From Nioella sp. MMSF_3534 (GTDB taxonomy: Bacteria; Pseudomonadota; Alphaproteobacteria; Rhodobacterales; Rhodobacteraceae), in contig NZ_JASHJX010000041.1 in assembly GCF_030732985.1 (NCBI RefSeq), positions 1 through 43,354 on the forward strand: 43,354 bases of DNA. Reading direction: 5' to 3'. Shown here in pieces: positions 27,813 to 37,105 of the stretch; the first letter of the stretch is position 1; each line of letters begins with the position of its first letter. A model generated the notes under the pieces. That model did no database searches. It was not told the origin of the DNA and was given only the letters and a program-made list of their open reading frames with translations. Both the position numbers and the translations under genes were made by a program.

Positions 27813-28915
27813 GTCCTAAGCTTGGGCGAAGCCCGGTCCAGCTTAAGCTCCGCGTCAGAGAACCGGAACGGCGACCGCACGCCCGGCACGCCTTCGGGAT
27901 CAATCCGCATCCCGCGCGCCTGAACCTGCGGGTCGGCAAAAACCTCGGCCATGTCGTTGATCGGCCCGGCGGGCACGCCCTCGGCCTCGCAGGCGGCCAG
28001 CAGGTCGGCCTTGCTGCGCTCTCGGGTGCGCGCCATCAGGCGGGCGATCATGGTCTCACGGTTGGCGATGCGATCGGCATTGGTCAGGAACTCTGGCGCC
28101 TCGGCCATCTCTTCCAGACCCAGAATGCCGCAAAGCCGCCGATACTGGGCATCATTGCCAGTTGCGATGATGATGAACCCATCCGCGCAATCGAAGACCT
28201 GATAGGGCGTCAGGTTCGGGTGATAATTGCCCGTCCGCCCCGGCGGCGTACCCGTCGCCAGATAGTTCATCGCCTGATTGGCCGTGATCGACACGGCGCA
28301 ATCCAGCAGCGCCATGTCGATATGCTGGCCCTTCCCGGTCCGCTCCCGCTGATACAGCGCGGCAAGGATGCCGTTGACGGAATAGAGCCCGGTGAAAAGA
28401 TCGGTGACCGCCACGCCCACGCGCTGCGGTTGGCCATCCGGGTCGCCTGTGATCGACATCAGCCCGGACATGCCCTGAATGATGTAGTCATAGCCCGCGC
28501 GGTGCGCATAGGGGCCGGTCTGCCCGAACCCGGTGATGGAACAATAGATCAGGCGGGGATTAATCTGCGACAGGCTGTCATAGTCCAGCCCGTATTTCTT
28601 CAACCCGCCGAGCTTGAAATTCTCGATCAGGATGTCGGACTCGGCGGCCAGCTTGCGGACCAGTTCCTGACCCTCGGGCGTGCGAAAATCGGCGGTGACC
28701 GTCCGCTTTCCCCGGTTGCAGGAATGGAAATAGGCGGCTGTTCTGTCGCCATCCCGCTCGATGAAGGGCGGGCCCCACTGACGGGTATCATCGCCCGCGG
28801 GGCTTTCGACCTTGGTCACTTCGGCCCCAAGATCCGACAAAGTCTGACCGGCCCAGGGGCCGGCCAGAATCCGTGCAAGCTCTAATACCTTGAGCCCTTC
28901 AAGCGGCGTGCTCAT
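27809..28915 (-). CDS. CoA-transferase, CaiB/BaiF (family III)
   Basis: This 368-aa enzyme moves CoA between carboxylic acids. Family III features are [30 protein letters not shown] at the N-terminus, [10 protein letters not shown]-like [61 protein letters not shown], and the catalytic Asp probably in [12 protein letters not shown]. The start overlaps the dsbA stop by 4 bases, which indicates coupling although no functional link is obvious. The substrate (formyl, succinyl, carnitine or another CoA) is unknown. Confidence 0.92.
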   Translation of the reverse strand: MSTPLEGLKVLELARILAGPWAGQTLSDLGAEVTKVESPAGDDTRQWGPPFIERDGDRTAAYFHSCNRGKRTVTADFRTPEGQELVRKLAAESDILIENFKLGGLKKYGLDYDSLSQINPRLIYCSITGFGQTGPYAHRAGYDYIIQGMSGLMSITGDPDGQPQRVGVAVTDLFTGLYSVNGILAALYQRERTGKGQHIDMALLDCAVSITANQAMNYLATGTPPGRTGNYHPNLTPYQVFDCADGFIIIATGNDAQYRRLCGILGLEEMAEAPEFLTNADRIANRETMIARLMARTRERSKADLLAACEAEGVPAGPINDMAEVFADPQVQARGMRIDPEGVPGVRSPFRFSDAELKLDRASPKLRT

Positions 28916-29625
28916 CCCTCGATTTCGGCCAGCAGCCCGTCAAGCACTTCGGAAAAGGCCGCGTAGCTCATGTTGGAATACGTCTCGCCGTTGATCACGA
29001 AGCTTGGGGTGCCCTGAACCTCATCGGCTTCCGCCTGTTCCTGCGACAGGGTCACCATGGCCTGCGCCATGTCGTTATTGGTCAGGCAGGCGTCCAGCGC
29101 CTCGTTGGACAGGCCCGCGCGCAGACCGAGACGGCGCAGGTTGGCGGCAACCTCGGCCGGTTCGCCCTGAACCCATTCGCGCTGCTCTTCCATGATCATC
29201 TCGGAGATACCGAAATAGCGCAGCGGGCCACCACAGCGGGCGACCATACCGGCCCACAGGCCATAGCGGTCGAAATACACCTCGCGCATGATGAAGCGGA
29301 TATGGCCCGTTTCGACATAGTTCGTCACGAGGTCATGGTAGACTTCTTCGTGAAAGCGGGCGCAGTGCGGGCAGGTGAAAGAGGCGTATTCGATCACCGT
29401 GATCGGCGCATCCTCATCGCCCATCACCATCTCGATCACTTCAGCGGCGGCCTCCTCGACCGAATCGGCGGGGGCGGTATCTGTGCTGCCTGCCTCTTGC
29501 GCGCTGGCGGCCATCAGCGGCTGGCTGAGGGTCTGGTTCACCGACTGCGAGGCGGTCAGGTAAAGATACCCGCCCAATGCCACCATCGCAGCGGACAGGG
29601 CGGACAGAATAAGGGTGCGGGACAT
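28912..29625 (-). CDS. DsbA-family thiol-disulfide oxidoreductase
   Basis: This 237-aa periplasmic protein has an N-terminal hydrophobic signal/anchor (LILSALSAAMVALGGYLYL), a low-complexity acidic linker and a thioredoxin fold with the redox motif CPHC (YASFTCPHCARFHEEVY). The cis-Pro loop is in QGTPSFVINGETY. It should introduce or isomerise disulfides in exported proteins. GAGGAG, inside the end of the dciA gene, is its ribosome site, so translation is coupled to dciA. Four-gene order dciA-dsbA-smc is frequent in alphaproteobacteria; here a CoA-transferase gene follows instead of smc. Confidence 0.92.
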   Translation of the reverse strand: MSRTLILSALSAAMVALGGYLYLTASQSVNQTLSQPLMAASAQEAGSTDTAPADSVEEAAAEVIEMVMGDEDAPITVIEYASFTCPHCARFHEEVYHDLVTNYVETGHIRFIMREVYFDRYGLWAGMVARCGGPLRYFGISEMIMEEQREWVQGEPAEVAANLRRLGLRAGLSNEALDACLTNNDMAQAMVTLSQEQAEADEVQGTPSFVINGETYSNMSYAAFSEVLDGLLAEIEG

Positions 29626-29636
29626 GAATGCTCTCC

Positions 29637-30164
29637 TCAATGGCTGTTCTTGGTTAAAACGTTACGGGCCAGACGTTCAAGCGCCTCTTTCAGACGTTCG
29701 TCGTGAATCGAGGCGGCGGCAGCTTCGGCGGCCTGCATGATCTCGGGGCTCGGTGTCGGTTTCGGCTTGGGCCGGGCGGTGAACTGAACCTGCCCCTCGG
29801 CAAAGCCGGTCGGCGCGGTCTGGGTGATTTGCACCTTGCTGACGGCGTTGTAGCCGTAGCAGGCATTGACCTTCTGGCGGATTGCGTCCTTCTGCATTTC
29901 CAGCAGCGGCGCATGGCCCCCGGTGGTCAGCAAAACCAGCGTCGTACCGATCCCGCCATGGGCGTGGCGGATCTTGACCGGCATGGCGCTGGCGGCGATT
30001 TCCTCGCCCACGATCTCGGGCCAATGGGTGATCAGCTTGGCCTCGGAAAACCCGCGCTTTTCCAGCGGCCCGCGCAGATGACCGGCGACCAGTTTGGACG
30101 CGGCCTCGAACCCGCGCTTGCGGCGGGGCGGCTTGGGCGGCATTTTGGGCCGGGCTGCGGGCAT
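29637..30164 (-). CDS. DciA / DUF721 family protein
   Basis: This 175-aa protein has the DUF721 domain: GFEAASKLVAGHLRGPLEKRGF, ITHWPEIVGEEIAASAMPVKI, LVLLTTGGHAPLLEMQKDAI and VNACYGYNAVSKVQITQ. DUF721 proteins (DciA) load the replicative helicase in bacteria without DnaC. The Pro/Lys-rich N-terminus is basic. The start at 30164 is preferred since AAAGGA is 7 bases upstream; an ATG at 30179 has its purine tract too close. It is divergent from mutY. Confidence 0.85.
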   Translation of the reverse strand: MPAARPKMPPKPPRRKRGFEAASKLVAGHLRGPLEKRGFSEAKLITHWPEIVGEEIAASAMPVKIRHAHGGIGTTLVLLTTGGHAPLLEMQKDAIRQKVNACYGYNAVSKVQITQTAPTGFAEGQVQFTARPKPKPTPSPEIMQAAEAAAASIHDERLKEALERLARNVLTKNSH

Positions 30165-30244
30165 CGGGTTTCCTTTCATCCCTGTCAATCTATCCTTCCC
30201 AGGCGAGGGAACCAATGGGGCAGCAACGGGCGGAGAGATAAAAC

Positions 30245-31303
30245 TTGCGTGACGAGGATTACAGCGCCGTCCTGCTGGACTGGTATGACCGGCACGCGCG
30301 CGTGTTGCCGTGGCGGGTTGCGCCCTCGGATCGTGCGGCGGGTGTGCTGCCCGATCCCTATGCGGTCTGGCTGTCAGAGGTCATGCTGCAACAGACGACC
30401 GTGGCCGCCGTGAAGGATTATTTTCGCCGGTTCACGACCCGTTGGCCGTCAGTAGGGGCGCTGGCGGCGGAAGAGGATGCCGAGGTCATGGGCGAATGGG
30501 CCGGGCTTGGCTACTACGCCCGCGCGCGGAACCTGCTGAAATGCGCCCGCGTGGTGGCGGATCAGCATGGCGGCGTGTTTCCCGACACGGAGGAGGGTCT
30601 GCTGACCCTGCCCGGCATCGGCCCCTATACTGCCGCCGCCATCGCCTCCATCGCCTTCGACCGGCCCGCACCGGTGATGGATGGCAATGTGGAACGGGTG
30701 ATGTCGCGCCTCTTCGCGGAAACAACGCCGCTGCCAGAGGTGAAACCGGTCCTGAAAGCACATGCGACACGGCTGACTCCGGCGCTGCGCCCCGGCGACC
30801 ATGCGCAGGCGGTGATGGACCTTGGCGCGACGATCTGCACGCCCCGCAATCCTGCCTGCGGCATCTGCCCCCTGCGCGATCCATGCCGGGCGCGCGCCGA
30901 GGGTATGGCCGCCGATCTGCCGCGAAAGTCCCCAAAGAAGGCAAAGCCGACCCGGTTCGGTATTGCATACTTGGCCCGCCGCAGCGATGGCGCTTGGCTG
31001 CTGGAGACCCGGCCGGACAAAGGGTTGCTTGGCGGGATGCTCGGCTGGCCCGGCACCGAGTGGACCGAGGACGCCCAACGGGAAGCGCCTCCTATAAAGG
31101 CCGATTGGCACGATCCGGGGTTGGAGGTGCGCCACACATTCACCCATTTCCACCTGCGCCTGTCGCTGCGGCTGACCACGGTAAGCGGCGCCGAACCCGA
31201 CCGGGGCAGTTTCCTACCACGCGATGCCTTCCGCCCCGCCAACCTGCCCACGGTGATGCGCAAGGCCTTTGACCTTGCGCAAGGTGCGTGGCCAGAGGAT
31301 TGA
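30245..31303 (+). CDS. mutY: A/G-specific adenine glycosylase
   Basis: This 352-aa DNA repair enzyme removes adenine opposite 8-oxoguanine. The start is TTG, preceded by GGAGAG; it fits the family N-terminus (DEDYSAVLLDWYDRHARVLPWR). The catalytic Glu is in WLSEVMLQQTTV, the helix-hairpin-helix in LLTLPGIGPYTAAAIASIAF, and the catalytic Asp in VMDGNVERVM. The 4Fe-4S cluster is in C-x6-C-x2-C-x5-C (CTPRNPACGICPLRDPC). The NUDIX-like C-terminal domain includes GMLGWPGTEW and the FTHFHL motif. All key residues are intact. Confidence 0.96.
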   Translation: MRDEDYSAVLLDWYDRHARVLPWRVAPSDRAAGVLPDPYAVWLSEVMLQQTTVAAVKDYFRRFTTRWPSVGALAAEEDAEVMGEWAGLGYYARARNLLKCARVVADQHGGVFPDTEEGLLTLPGIGPYTAAAIASIAFDRPAPVMDGNVERVMSRLFAETTPLPEVKPVLKAHATRLTPALRPGDHAQAVMDLGATICTPRNPACGICPLRDPCRARAEGMAADLPRKSPKKAKPTRFGIAYLARRSDGAWLLETRPDKGLLGGMLGWPGTEWTEDAQREAPPIKADWHDPGLEVRHTFTHFHLRLSLRLTTVSGAEPDRGSFLPRDAFRPANLPTVMRKAFDLAQGAWPED

Positions 31304-31394
31304 GATACGCTGCCGCTTGCGCAAGACTGCGTTCAACTCGTTTTCAGCAATCCGTGTCACCAGTTCCCGACGCTCTGTCACAAAGGCCCCCGCG

Positions 31395-32537
31395 ATGATC
31401 CCCGCCTCTCAGGTTGCCAAACTGCAAAACGCCCTGCCCTTCTGGATGTCGGTCCTGCTGGTGCCGCTGGCGGTGTTCGGGGCCTGGGCCGGGGGGCTGG
31501 CGCTGCTGCTGCTGCCGCTCTACGCCATCGGGCTGACGACGCTTCTGGATGCCATCTCCGGTCTCAATCAGGAGAACCCAGATCCCGATACACCCGAAGA
31601 CGGGCTGTTCTGGTATCGGCTGGTCACGCTTATCTGGTTCCCGGTCCAATTCGTCACCGTCCTGTCGCTGATCTGGTACGCGACCCACACGGACCATCTG
31701 GCGACATGGGAGAAGCTGCTGCTGTTCTATGGTGTCGGCGTCATGTCAGGCGGCATCGGCATCGTCTATGCGCATGAGCTGATGCATCAGAGAAACAACC
31801 TCGAACGCTGGTTGGGCGATTTGCTGATGGCCTCGGTCCTCTACAGCCATTTCCGCAGCGAACATCTGCTGGTTCATCACATCCATGTGGGCACCCCGCG
31901 CGATCCGGTGACGGCGCGCTATAACGAGGGCTTCCACCGGTTTTTCTGGCGGGTGCTGCGTGACTGCCCGAAATCCGCCTTCCGCGCCGAGAAGGCGATG
32001 TTGGCGCGAAAGGGGCGGCCCTGGCATGACGCGGCCAACCCGTTCTGGCGCTATTGGGCCTTGCAGGGGGCGATGATCCTGCTGGTGCTGATCGTCGGCG
32101 GATGGGCCGGGCTTGGCCTGTTCCTGTTCGCAGCCTTCATCGCCGTGTCGCTATTGGAGCTGACCAACTACATCGAACATTACGGGCTGACCCGAAAGCA
32201 CCTTGGCAATGGCAAATACGAACATGTCCAGCCGCGCCACAGCTGGAATGCCTCGCATCGCGTGTCGAACTGGCTGCTGATCAACCTGCAACGCCATTCG
32301 GACCATCACTACAAACCGAGCCGCCGCTTCCCGCTGTTGCAGACCTATTCCGAGGCCGAGGCACCACAACTGCCACTTGGTTACCCGGCCATGACCCTAT
32401 TCGCGCTGTTCCCGCCGCTCTGGCGCAGGCACATGAACCCGCGCGTGCGCCGCTGGCGGCAGATGTACTACCCCGAGATCACCGATTGGCGGGCCTATAA
32501 CAAAGGCGAAACGCCCATGCCGCGCGGGGCTGCCTAG
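31395..32537 (+). CDS. alkB: Alkane 1-monooxygenase, AlkB type
   Basis: This 380-aa integral membrane di-iron enzyme hydroxylates the terminal carbon of n-alkanes. The His boxes are visible: HELMHQRNN, HLLVHHIHVG, and LQRHSDHHYKPSRR, with NYIEHYGL as the additional HYG motif. Several hydrophobic helices precede and separate them. The ATG of MIPASQ is chosen; the 42 open codons upstream overlap the mutY end and lack family likeness. No rubredoxin or regulator gene is adjacent, so electron supply must come from elsewhere. Confidence 0.93.
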   Translation: MIPASQVAKLQNALPFWMSVLLVPLAVFGAWAGGLALLLLPLYAIGLTTLLDAISGLNQENPDPDTPEDGLFWYRLVTLIWFPVQFVTVLSLIWYATHTDHLATWEKLLLFYGVGVMSGGIGIVYAHELMHQRNNLERWLGDLLMASVLYSHFRSEHLLVHHIHVGTPRDPVTARYNEGFHRFFWRVLRDCPKSAFRAEKAMLARKGRPWHDAANPFWRYWALQGAMILLVLIVGGWAGLGLFLFAAFIAVSLLELTNYIEHYGLTRKHLGNGKYEHVQPRHSWNASHRVSNWLLINLQRHSDHHYKPSRRFPLLQTYSEAEAPQLPLGYPAMTLFALFPPLWRRHMNPRVRRWRQMYYPEITDWRAYNKGETPMPRGAA

Positions 32538-32717
32538 ACATCGTTCAGTCCGGATCCACCGCATCTTGGACAGGTCATCGGTTGTGTTCCAGGCTGAACG
32601 ACGCCGCGTCCACCACACATGTTGCAAGGCACTTTAACCATTGGTTTTCTCCACAGAACGATGAATCCAACAAGACCCTAGGCTGACCTAGCCTGTCAAA
32701 CTCCCTAGTGGATCGAC
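32538..32717. other. Gap between convergent alkB and double-cupin genes with a CTAG cluster
   Basis: These 180 bases contain no convincing gene. CTAG occurs at 32678-32681, 32688-32691 and 32705-32708, and again at 32718-32721 across the cupin stop. The first two form CTAGG-CTGA-CCTAG, a small inverted repeat. CTAG is usually rare in proteobacterial genomes. No clear rho-independent terminator is present. Confidence 0.6.
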
Positions 32718-33386
32718 CTAGGCCGCCATCTCCGGCAGGTGCCCGGTCTTCACATAGATCAGGCAGCCCTCGTCCGACCACGGGTTGTGACGCGACAGGT
32801 GCGGGCTGCGGATCCAGGTGCCGGCGGGATAGTCGCCATGCTCGTCCTGAAAGGTGCCTTCGATCACGAAGATCTCTTCCCCGCCCCAATGGGCGTGATC
32901 GGCAAAGCGGGTTCCCGGCGCCCATCTGACGAGCGCCACATTCTCCGCCTCATGCGAATGCAGCGGCAGGACCGTCAGGCCGGGTCGCGAGCCTGGCTGG
33001 AATGCTGCATTGCGCGTGTCGATGGCCTTCTGTTCGGTATCCGTTTCGGAAAACTGGCACAGCTTTACCAGAGTCGTGCAGCCTTCCGGCCCGATATGCG
33101 GGCGGTGCGCAGTGCCGATCGGATTGCGCACATAACTGCCCGCCGGGTAGTCGCCGTGTTCGTCCGAGAAGACGCCCTCCAGCACCAGAAACTCCTCTCC
33201 TCCGCCATGGGTATGGGGATCGAACTGGCTGTTGGGGGCAAAGCGCACGATGGTCGTTGCGCGGGCGACCTCTTCCCCGATCCGGTCCAGCATCATCCGC
33301 TGCACGCCCGATGCGGGGGAATCGACCCAATCGTAATCCTCGGGCCGGATGACGACGCGTTTGGAGAAGTCGGCGTTGAGTTTCAT
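32718..33386 (-). CDS. Double-cupin protein, ChrR-like
   Basis: This 222-aa protein is an internal duplication of a cupin: HTHGGGEEFLVLEGVFSDEHGDYPAGSYVRNP in the first half and HAHWGGEEIFVIEGTFQDEHGDYPAGTWIRSP in the second are clearly paralogous (metal-binding His/His/Glu in each). ChrR anti-sigma factors carry such a cupin, but the N-terminal zinc anti-sigma domain is missing here and no ECF sigma gene is adjacent. It may be a metal-dependent dioxygenase or a sensor domain pair. GGGAGA precedes the ATG. Confidence 0.85.
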   Translation of the reverse strand: MKLNADFSKRVVIRPEDYDWVDSPASGVQRMMLDRIGEEVARATTIVRFAPNSQFDPHTHGGGEEFLVLEGVFSDEHGDYPAGSYVRNPIGTAHRPHIGPEGCTTLVKLCQFSETDTEQKAIDTRNAAFQPGSRPGLTVLPLHSHEAENVALVRWAPGTRFADHAHWGGEEIFVIEGTFQDEHGDYPAGTWIRSPHLSRHNPWSDEGCLIYVKTGHLPEMAA

Positions 33387-33471
33387 GGGCGGTCTCCCTG
33401 TGATCGGTCGGCTTGTCGCGCTGTTGCTGCATCTAAGGCGATATCATCCACATATCCACTCGGGGGAAACG

Positions 33472-33505
33472 AAAAAGCCCCGCCAACGCGTTGCCGCGGG
33501 CGGGG
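33472..33505 (-). terminator. Intrinsic terminator of ccrM
   Basis: CCCCGCC (33478-33484) pairs with GGCGGGG (33499-33505). On the minus strand the stem is followed by CTTTTTC. It lies about 60 bases after the ccrM stop and before the promoter region of the cupin gene. Confidence 0.85.
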
Positions 33506-33564
33506 ATAGGTGTCGTGCCGCGACCTTTCAGACCACAGGCACGGGCGGTAATTTCTTGGTGTTC

Positions 33565-34701
<1,137 letters not shown>

Positions 34702-34721
34702 TCATTTTGTGCCCCAAGGAT

Positions 34722-34760
34722 GAGTCAAAGGTGATTCGCCGTCAATTTCTTTTTTGAATC
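34722..34760 (-). promoter_or_regulatory. Cluster of three GANTC sites in the ccrM upstream region
   Basis: GAGTC (34722-34726), GATTC (34733-34737) and GAATC (34756-34760) lie within 39 bases in the 90-base gap before ccrM. On the minus strand the first is part of TTTGACTC, a possible -35 hexamer (TTGACT). All three are substrates of the enzyme encoded downstream. Confidence 0.6.
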
Positions 34761-35379
34761 AGGAGGTTATAGATTTTTCTTGATACAAGATATTGTGGAC
34801 GGGCTTGAAGCTGCGTCTATGGTGAGGGGTCACCCCCAAATCTAGAAGCGCCTGTTTGTGGTCGGCTGTGGGGTAGCCTGCGTTCCTCTCCCAACCATAG
34901 CCCGGAAATTGCCTTGAAAGCGCCATCATGTGCGCATCTCGCCCCACTTTTGCCGCAATTGAAGCCGCCGCAATCGACAGGCTGCGCCCGTCGCCCTTGA
35001 TGATCGTGGTGGCGGGACAGGGCAGATCGGGCGGCAAGGCGTTGCCATCCACAAGCGCGTGATCGACGGGGGCAAGTCCGGCCAGGGCGCGGGTCATGGC
35101 AAGAAAGGTGGCATTGCGGATGTTGAGCGTGTCGATCTCCTCGACACTGGCCCATCCGAGAGACACCTCGGCACTGGCCAGCAACGTTTCCAGCAGCGCC
35201 GTGCGCTTGCGGGCGGTCAGCTTCTTGGAATCGTTCAGCCCCTCGGGGATCGCGGCAGGGTCCAGCACCACGGCGGCGGCAGTCACTGGCCCGGCCAGCG
35301 GGCCCCGCCCCACCTCGTCCACGCCGGCCACGCGGCCGCCGATCTGTGTCTCGAAACTGAAATCCGGTCCCTCTGCCAT
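34759..35379 (-). CDS. rnhB: Ribonuclease HII
   Basis: This 206-aa enzyme removes ribonucleotides and RNA primers from DNA. The N-terminal motif [19 protein letters not shown] supplies the first Asp and Glu of the active site, [11 protein letters not shown] follows, and VDGNALP gives another Asp. The C-terminal [16 protein letters not shown] and [11 protein letters not shown] are also typical. The start is taken at MAEGPDF; an ATG five codons upstream (35394) is about equally likely, and neither has a clear ribosome site. It precedes ccrM by about 90 bases, a conserved pairing in alphaproteobacteria. Confidence 0.93.
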   Translation of the reverse strand: MAEGPDFSFETQIGGRVAGVDEVGRGPLAGPVTAAAVVLDPAAIPEGLNDSKKLTARKRTALLETLLASAEVSLGWASVEEIDTLNIRNATFLAMTRALAGLAPVDHALVDGNALPPDLPCPATTIIKGDGRSLSIAAASIAAKVGRDAHMMALSRQFPGYGWERNAGYPTADHKQALLDLGVTPHHRRSFKPVHNILYQEKSITS

Positions 35380-35410
35380 GCGGCCAGAAACCATGGCAGA
35401 ACTGCAGACA

Positions 35411-35445
35411 CAACAAAAAGGCGACGGGGCCAAAGCCCCGCCGCC
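35411..35445 (-). terminator. Intrinsic terminator of the four-cysteine secreted protein gene
   Basis: GGCGACGGGGC (35420-35430) pairs, with one mismatch, with GCCCCGCCGCC (35435-35445). On the minus strand TTTTTGTTG follows. It separates the secreted-protein gene from rnhB. Confidence 0.9.
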
Positions 35446-35480
35446 TTCCGTCGCACTGCTCGACGAAAGCTGGTCAGCCG

Positions 35481-35951
35481 TTACGACCGAACCCAGCCAT
35501 GGCGGTAAAGGCATTGCGCATCATAGACATCGCGCCAGCCCTGATAGGTGAAGATGCGTTCGCGGCAGCTGCCGGGCAGGGCTGCATAGTGGGGCACGTG
35601 CTGCTGCAAACAATGGGCACCGAAAGCGCGCATATCGACATTCGGACCCTCGAAACGGCGGTGGCAGGACCTTGGGGCCACGAGGTTCGGCACGATCACC
35701 TGCGGCACCACATAATGCGTGGAGGGCGGGGCAACGTAGCGCGTGACCGGCGCGGGCGCATAATGGTGGGTACGGTTGTGACGGTCATTCAGGATGTTGC
35801 CGAGAATCACGATACCGGCAGCGGCACCCAGAAAGGTGCGCAGGTCATCGCGGTCGGCGCGGGCTTCGGTGGTGCTGGCGAAGGTGCCCGTCAGGGCGAC
35901 GGTCACGGCCAGCCCCACGGCGGCAAGGGATTTGGGAAGGGATCTAAACAT
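35481..35951 (-). CDS. Secreted four-cysteine protein, unknown function
   Basis: This 156-aa protein has a signal peptide ([21 protein letters not shown], probable cleavage near ARA at 30-32), a short hydrophobic glycine-rich stretch ([16 protein letters not shown]), a His/Pro-rich linker, and a C-terminal part with four Cys (in [30 protein letters not shown]), likely two disulfides in the periplasm. GGAGA precedes the ATG. I do not recognise the domain by name. It is a single-gene unit with its own terminator. Confidence 0.78.
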   Translation of the reverse strand: MFRSLPKSLAAVGLAVTVALTGTFASTTEARADRDDLRTFLGAAAGIVILGNILNDRHNRTHHYAPAPVTRYVAPPSTHYVVPQVIVPNLVAPRSCHRRFEGPNVDMRAFGAHCLQQHVPHYAALPGSCRERIFTYQGWRDVYDAQCLYRHGWVRS

Positions 35952-36051
35952 GGGTTGGTCTCCGGGTAGATGAGTGTTGGGGGCACGTCATGAAACACCG
36001 CGTGCGTGCGCGGCTGGTGCGTCCAAAATCCCTCCGACCCGGTCAGACAGG

Positions 36052-36105
36052 CAATATCAGCCCCGCGATATCGGATAACAGGCTGTTTTTGGGCGTCTGA
36101 TATTG
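36052..36105. promoter_or_regulatory. Inverted CAATATCAG repeat upstream of the membrane-regulator operon
   Basis: CAATATCAG (36052-36060) and CTGATATTG (36097-36105) are perfect inverted copies, with a further palindrome CGATATCG (36066-36073) between them. They end 33 bases before the start of the small secreted-protein gene. GATATCGG at this site also occurs in front of peptide gene 1 at 37455-37462 on the opposite strand. It is probably an operator. Confidence 0.5.
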
Positions 36106-36138
36106 AATGACAGGGCCATCTGACACTAACTCAACCTC

Positions 36139-36417
36139 ATGAAACAGCTTCTTCTTTCCCTCGCCCTGATGGGCCTCGCCACTACGGCCAACGCAACTTG
36201 CTTCGCCGATTACAAGGCAAAGATGGATAACCCGCTCCGCCTGCATTACGGTGTGATCGAGTTGCCGGATTCTGCCTGCTCTGTCGGCGCAGCTGCGTCC
36301 AACATCGCAGGTCGCCTGACGGGCGGCTGGCAGCTCCTGGAAGTTATGTCGGTCTTCGACGAGACCGGCCTCGATTCGAGGAGAGACCGTGCAGGACAAT
36401 ACTACCTCCGCTTCTGA
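36139..36417 (+). CDS. Small secreted protein (92 aa) coupled to the membrane winged-helix gene
   Basis: This 92-aa protein has a clear signal peptide (KQLLLSLALMGLATTANA, cleavage before TCFAD) and a mature part of about 72 residues with two Cys (in TCFADYK and DSACSVG). It ends LDSRRDRAGQYYLRF. Its 3' end overlaps the next gene by 29 bases in another frame, so the two are almost certainly translated from one mRNA. It may act as a periplasmic partner of the membrane regulator; that is inference from position only. Confidence 0.72.
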   Translation: MKQLLLSLALMGLATTANATCFADYKAKMDNPLRLHYGVIELPDSACSVGAAASNIAGRLTGGWQLLEVMSVFDETGLDSRRDRAGQYYLRF

Positions 36418-37093
36418 GTCGCGGATCACCGGTACCCGGGTCGTACAGCTCGGGATCGTGGCAGTCGTCGCCATCCTCGCGGTGGCGGCGTTTTTGCTGT
36501 TCTCCTACCTGCCCGATGCAGGTGCGTTCAACGACGCGGTGGAGGAGATCTTCGTCGTCAACGATGCGTTGACCACCACGGAATCCATCAGAATCCTTGA
36601 GATTCTGGCGCAATCCGGCACCACCTTTTCCAAGGTTCTGGCCAGCTACCGGGCGATCATCTTCGTGCTGATCGTCTTCGCCACGGCGCTGCTGATCGCC
36701 TGCCTGGTCTTCCTTGTGACCATCATCACCCTGAACCGCCGGATGCATGAGATTGAACGCTCGGGCATTCAGGTGTCTTCGCTGGTCGTGAGCCGCGAAG
36801 AGGGTGTCGTCTACCTCAACAACATGGAATTCAAGCTGACCGCCGCCGCCATGGAAACCCTGTCGGTCCTGGCCGAGGCGCGGATGGATGACGACGTACT
36901 GTCGGGGGCGGAAATCGAATCAATGGTGTCGGGAAAACCGGCATCGGATTGCGAAGAGGCCGCAGGCGCCACGCGAATCAAACGCCTGCGCGATACGCTT
37001 GGCAATCAGATGGTCAGCGAATTGCTGGTCAAGAACATCGCCCGCCGGGGCTATATGCTGGCGATCGACAAGGACGTGATCAAGATGATCTGA
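36389..37093 (+). CDS. Membrane-anchored winged-helix regulator with N-terminal helices
   Basis: The start is GTG, preceded by GAGGAG. The 234-aa product has two membrane helices (about 18-40, 88-115) around a 47-residue loop predicted to be periplasmic, then a cytoplasmic C-terminal domain (about 138-226). Its LTAAAMETLSVLAEA, TRIKRLRDTLGNQMVSELL and IARRGYMLAI follow the pattern of OmpR-type winged-helix domains. There is no receiver or kinase domain. ToxR/CadC proteins have the same parts in the opposite order (DNA-binding domain first). It is probably a one-component membrane transcription factor, with the upstream secreted protein as candidate partner. Confidence 0.72.
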   Translation: MQDNTTSASESRITGTRVVQLGIVAVVAILAVAAFLLFSYLPDAGAFNDAVEEIFVVNDALTTTESIRILEILAQSGTTFSKVLASYRAIIFVLIVFATALLIACLVFLVTIITLNRRMHEIERSGIQVSSLVVSREEGVVYLNNMEFKLTAAAMETLSVLAEARMDDDVLSGAEIESMVSGKPASDCEEAAGATRIKRLRDTLGNQMVSELLVKNIARRGYMLAIDKDVIKMI

Positions 37094-37105
37094 CCGGGGT
37101 CCGGC

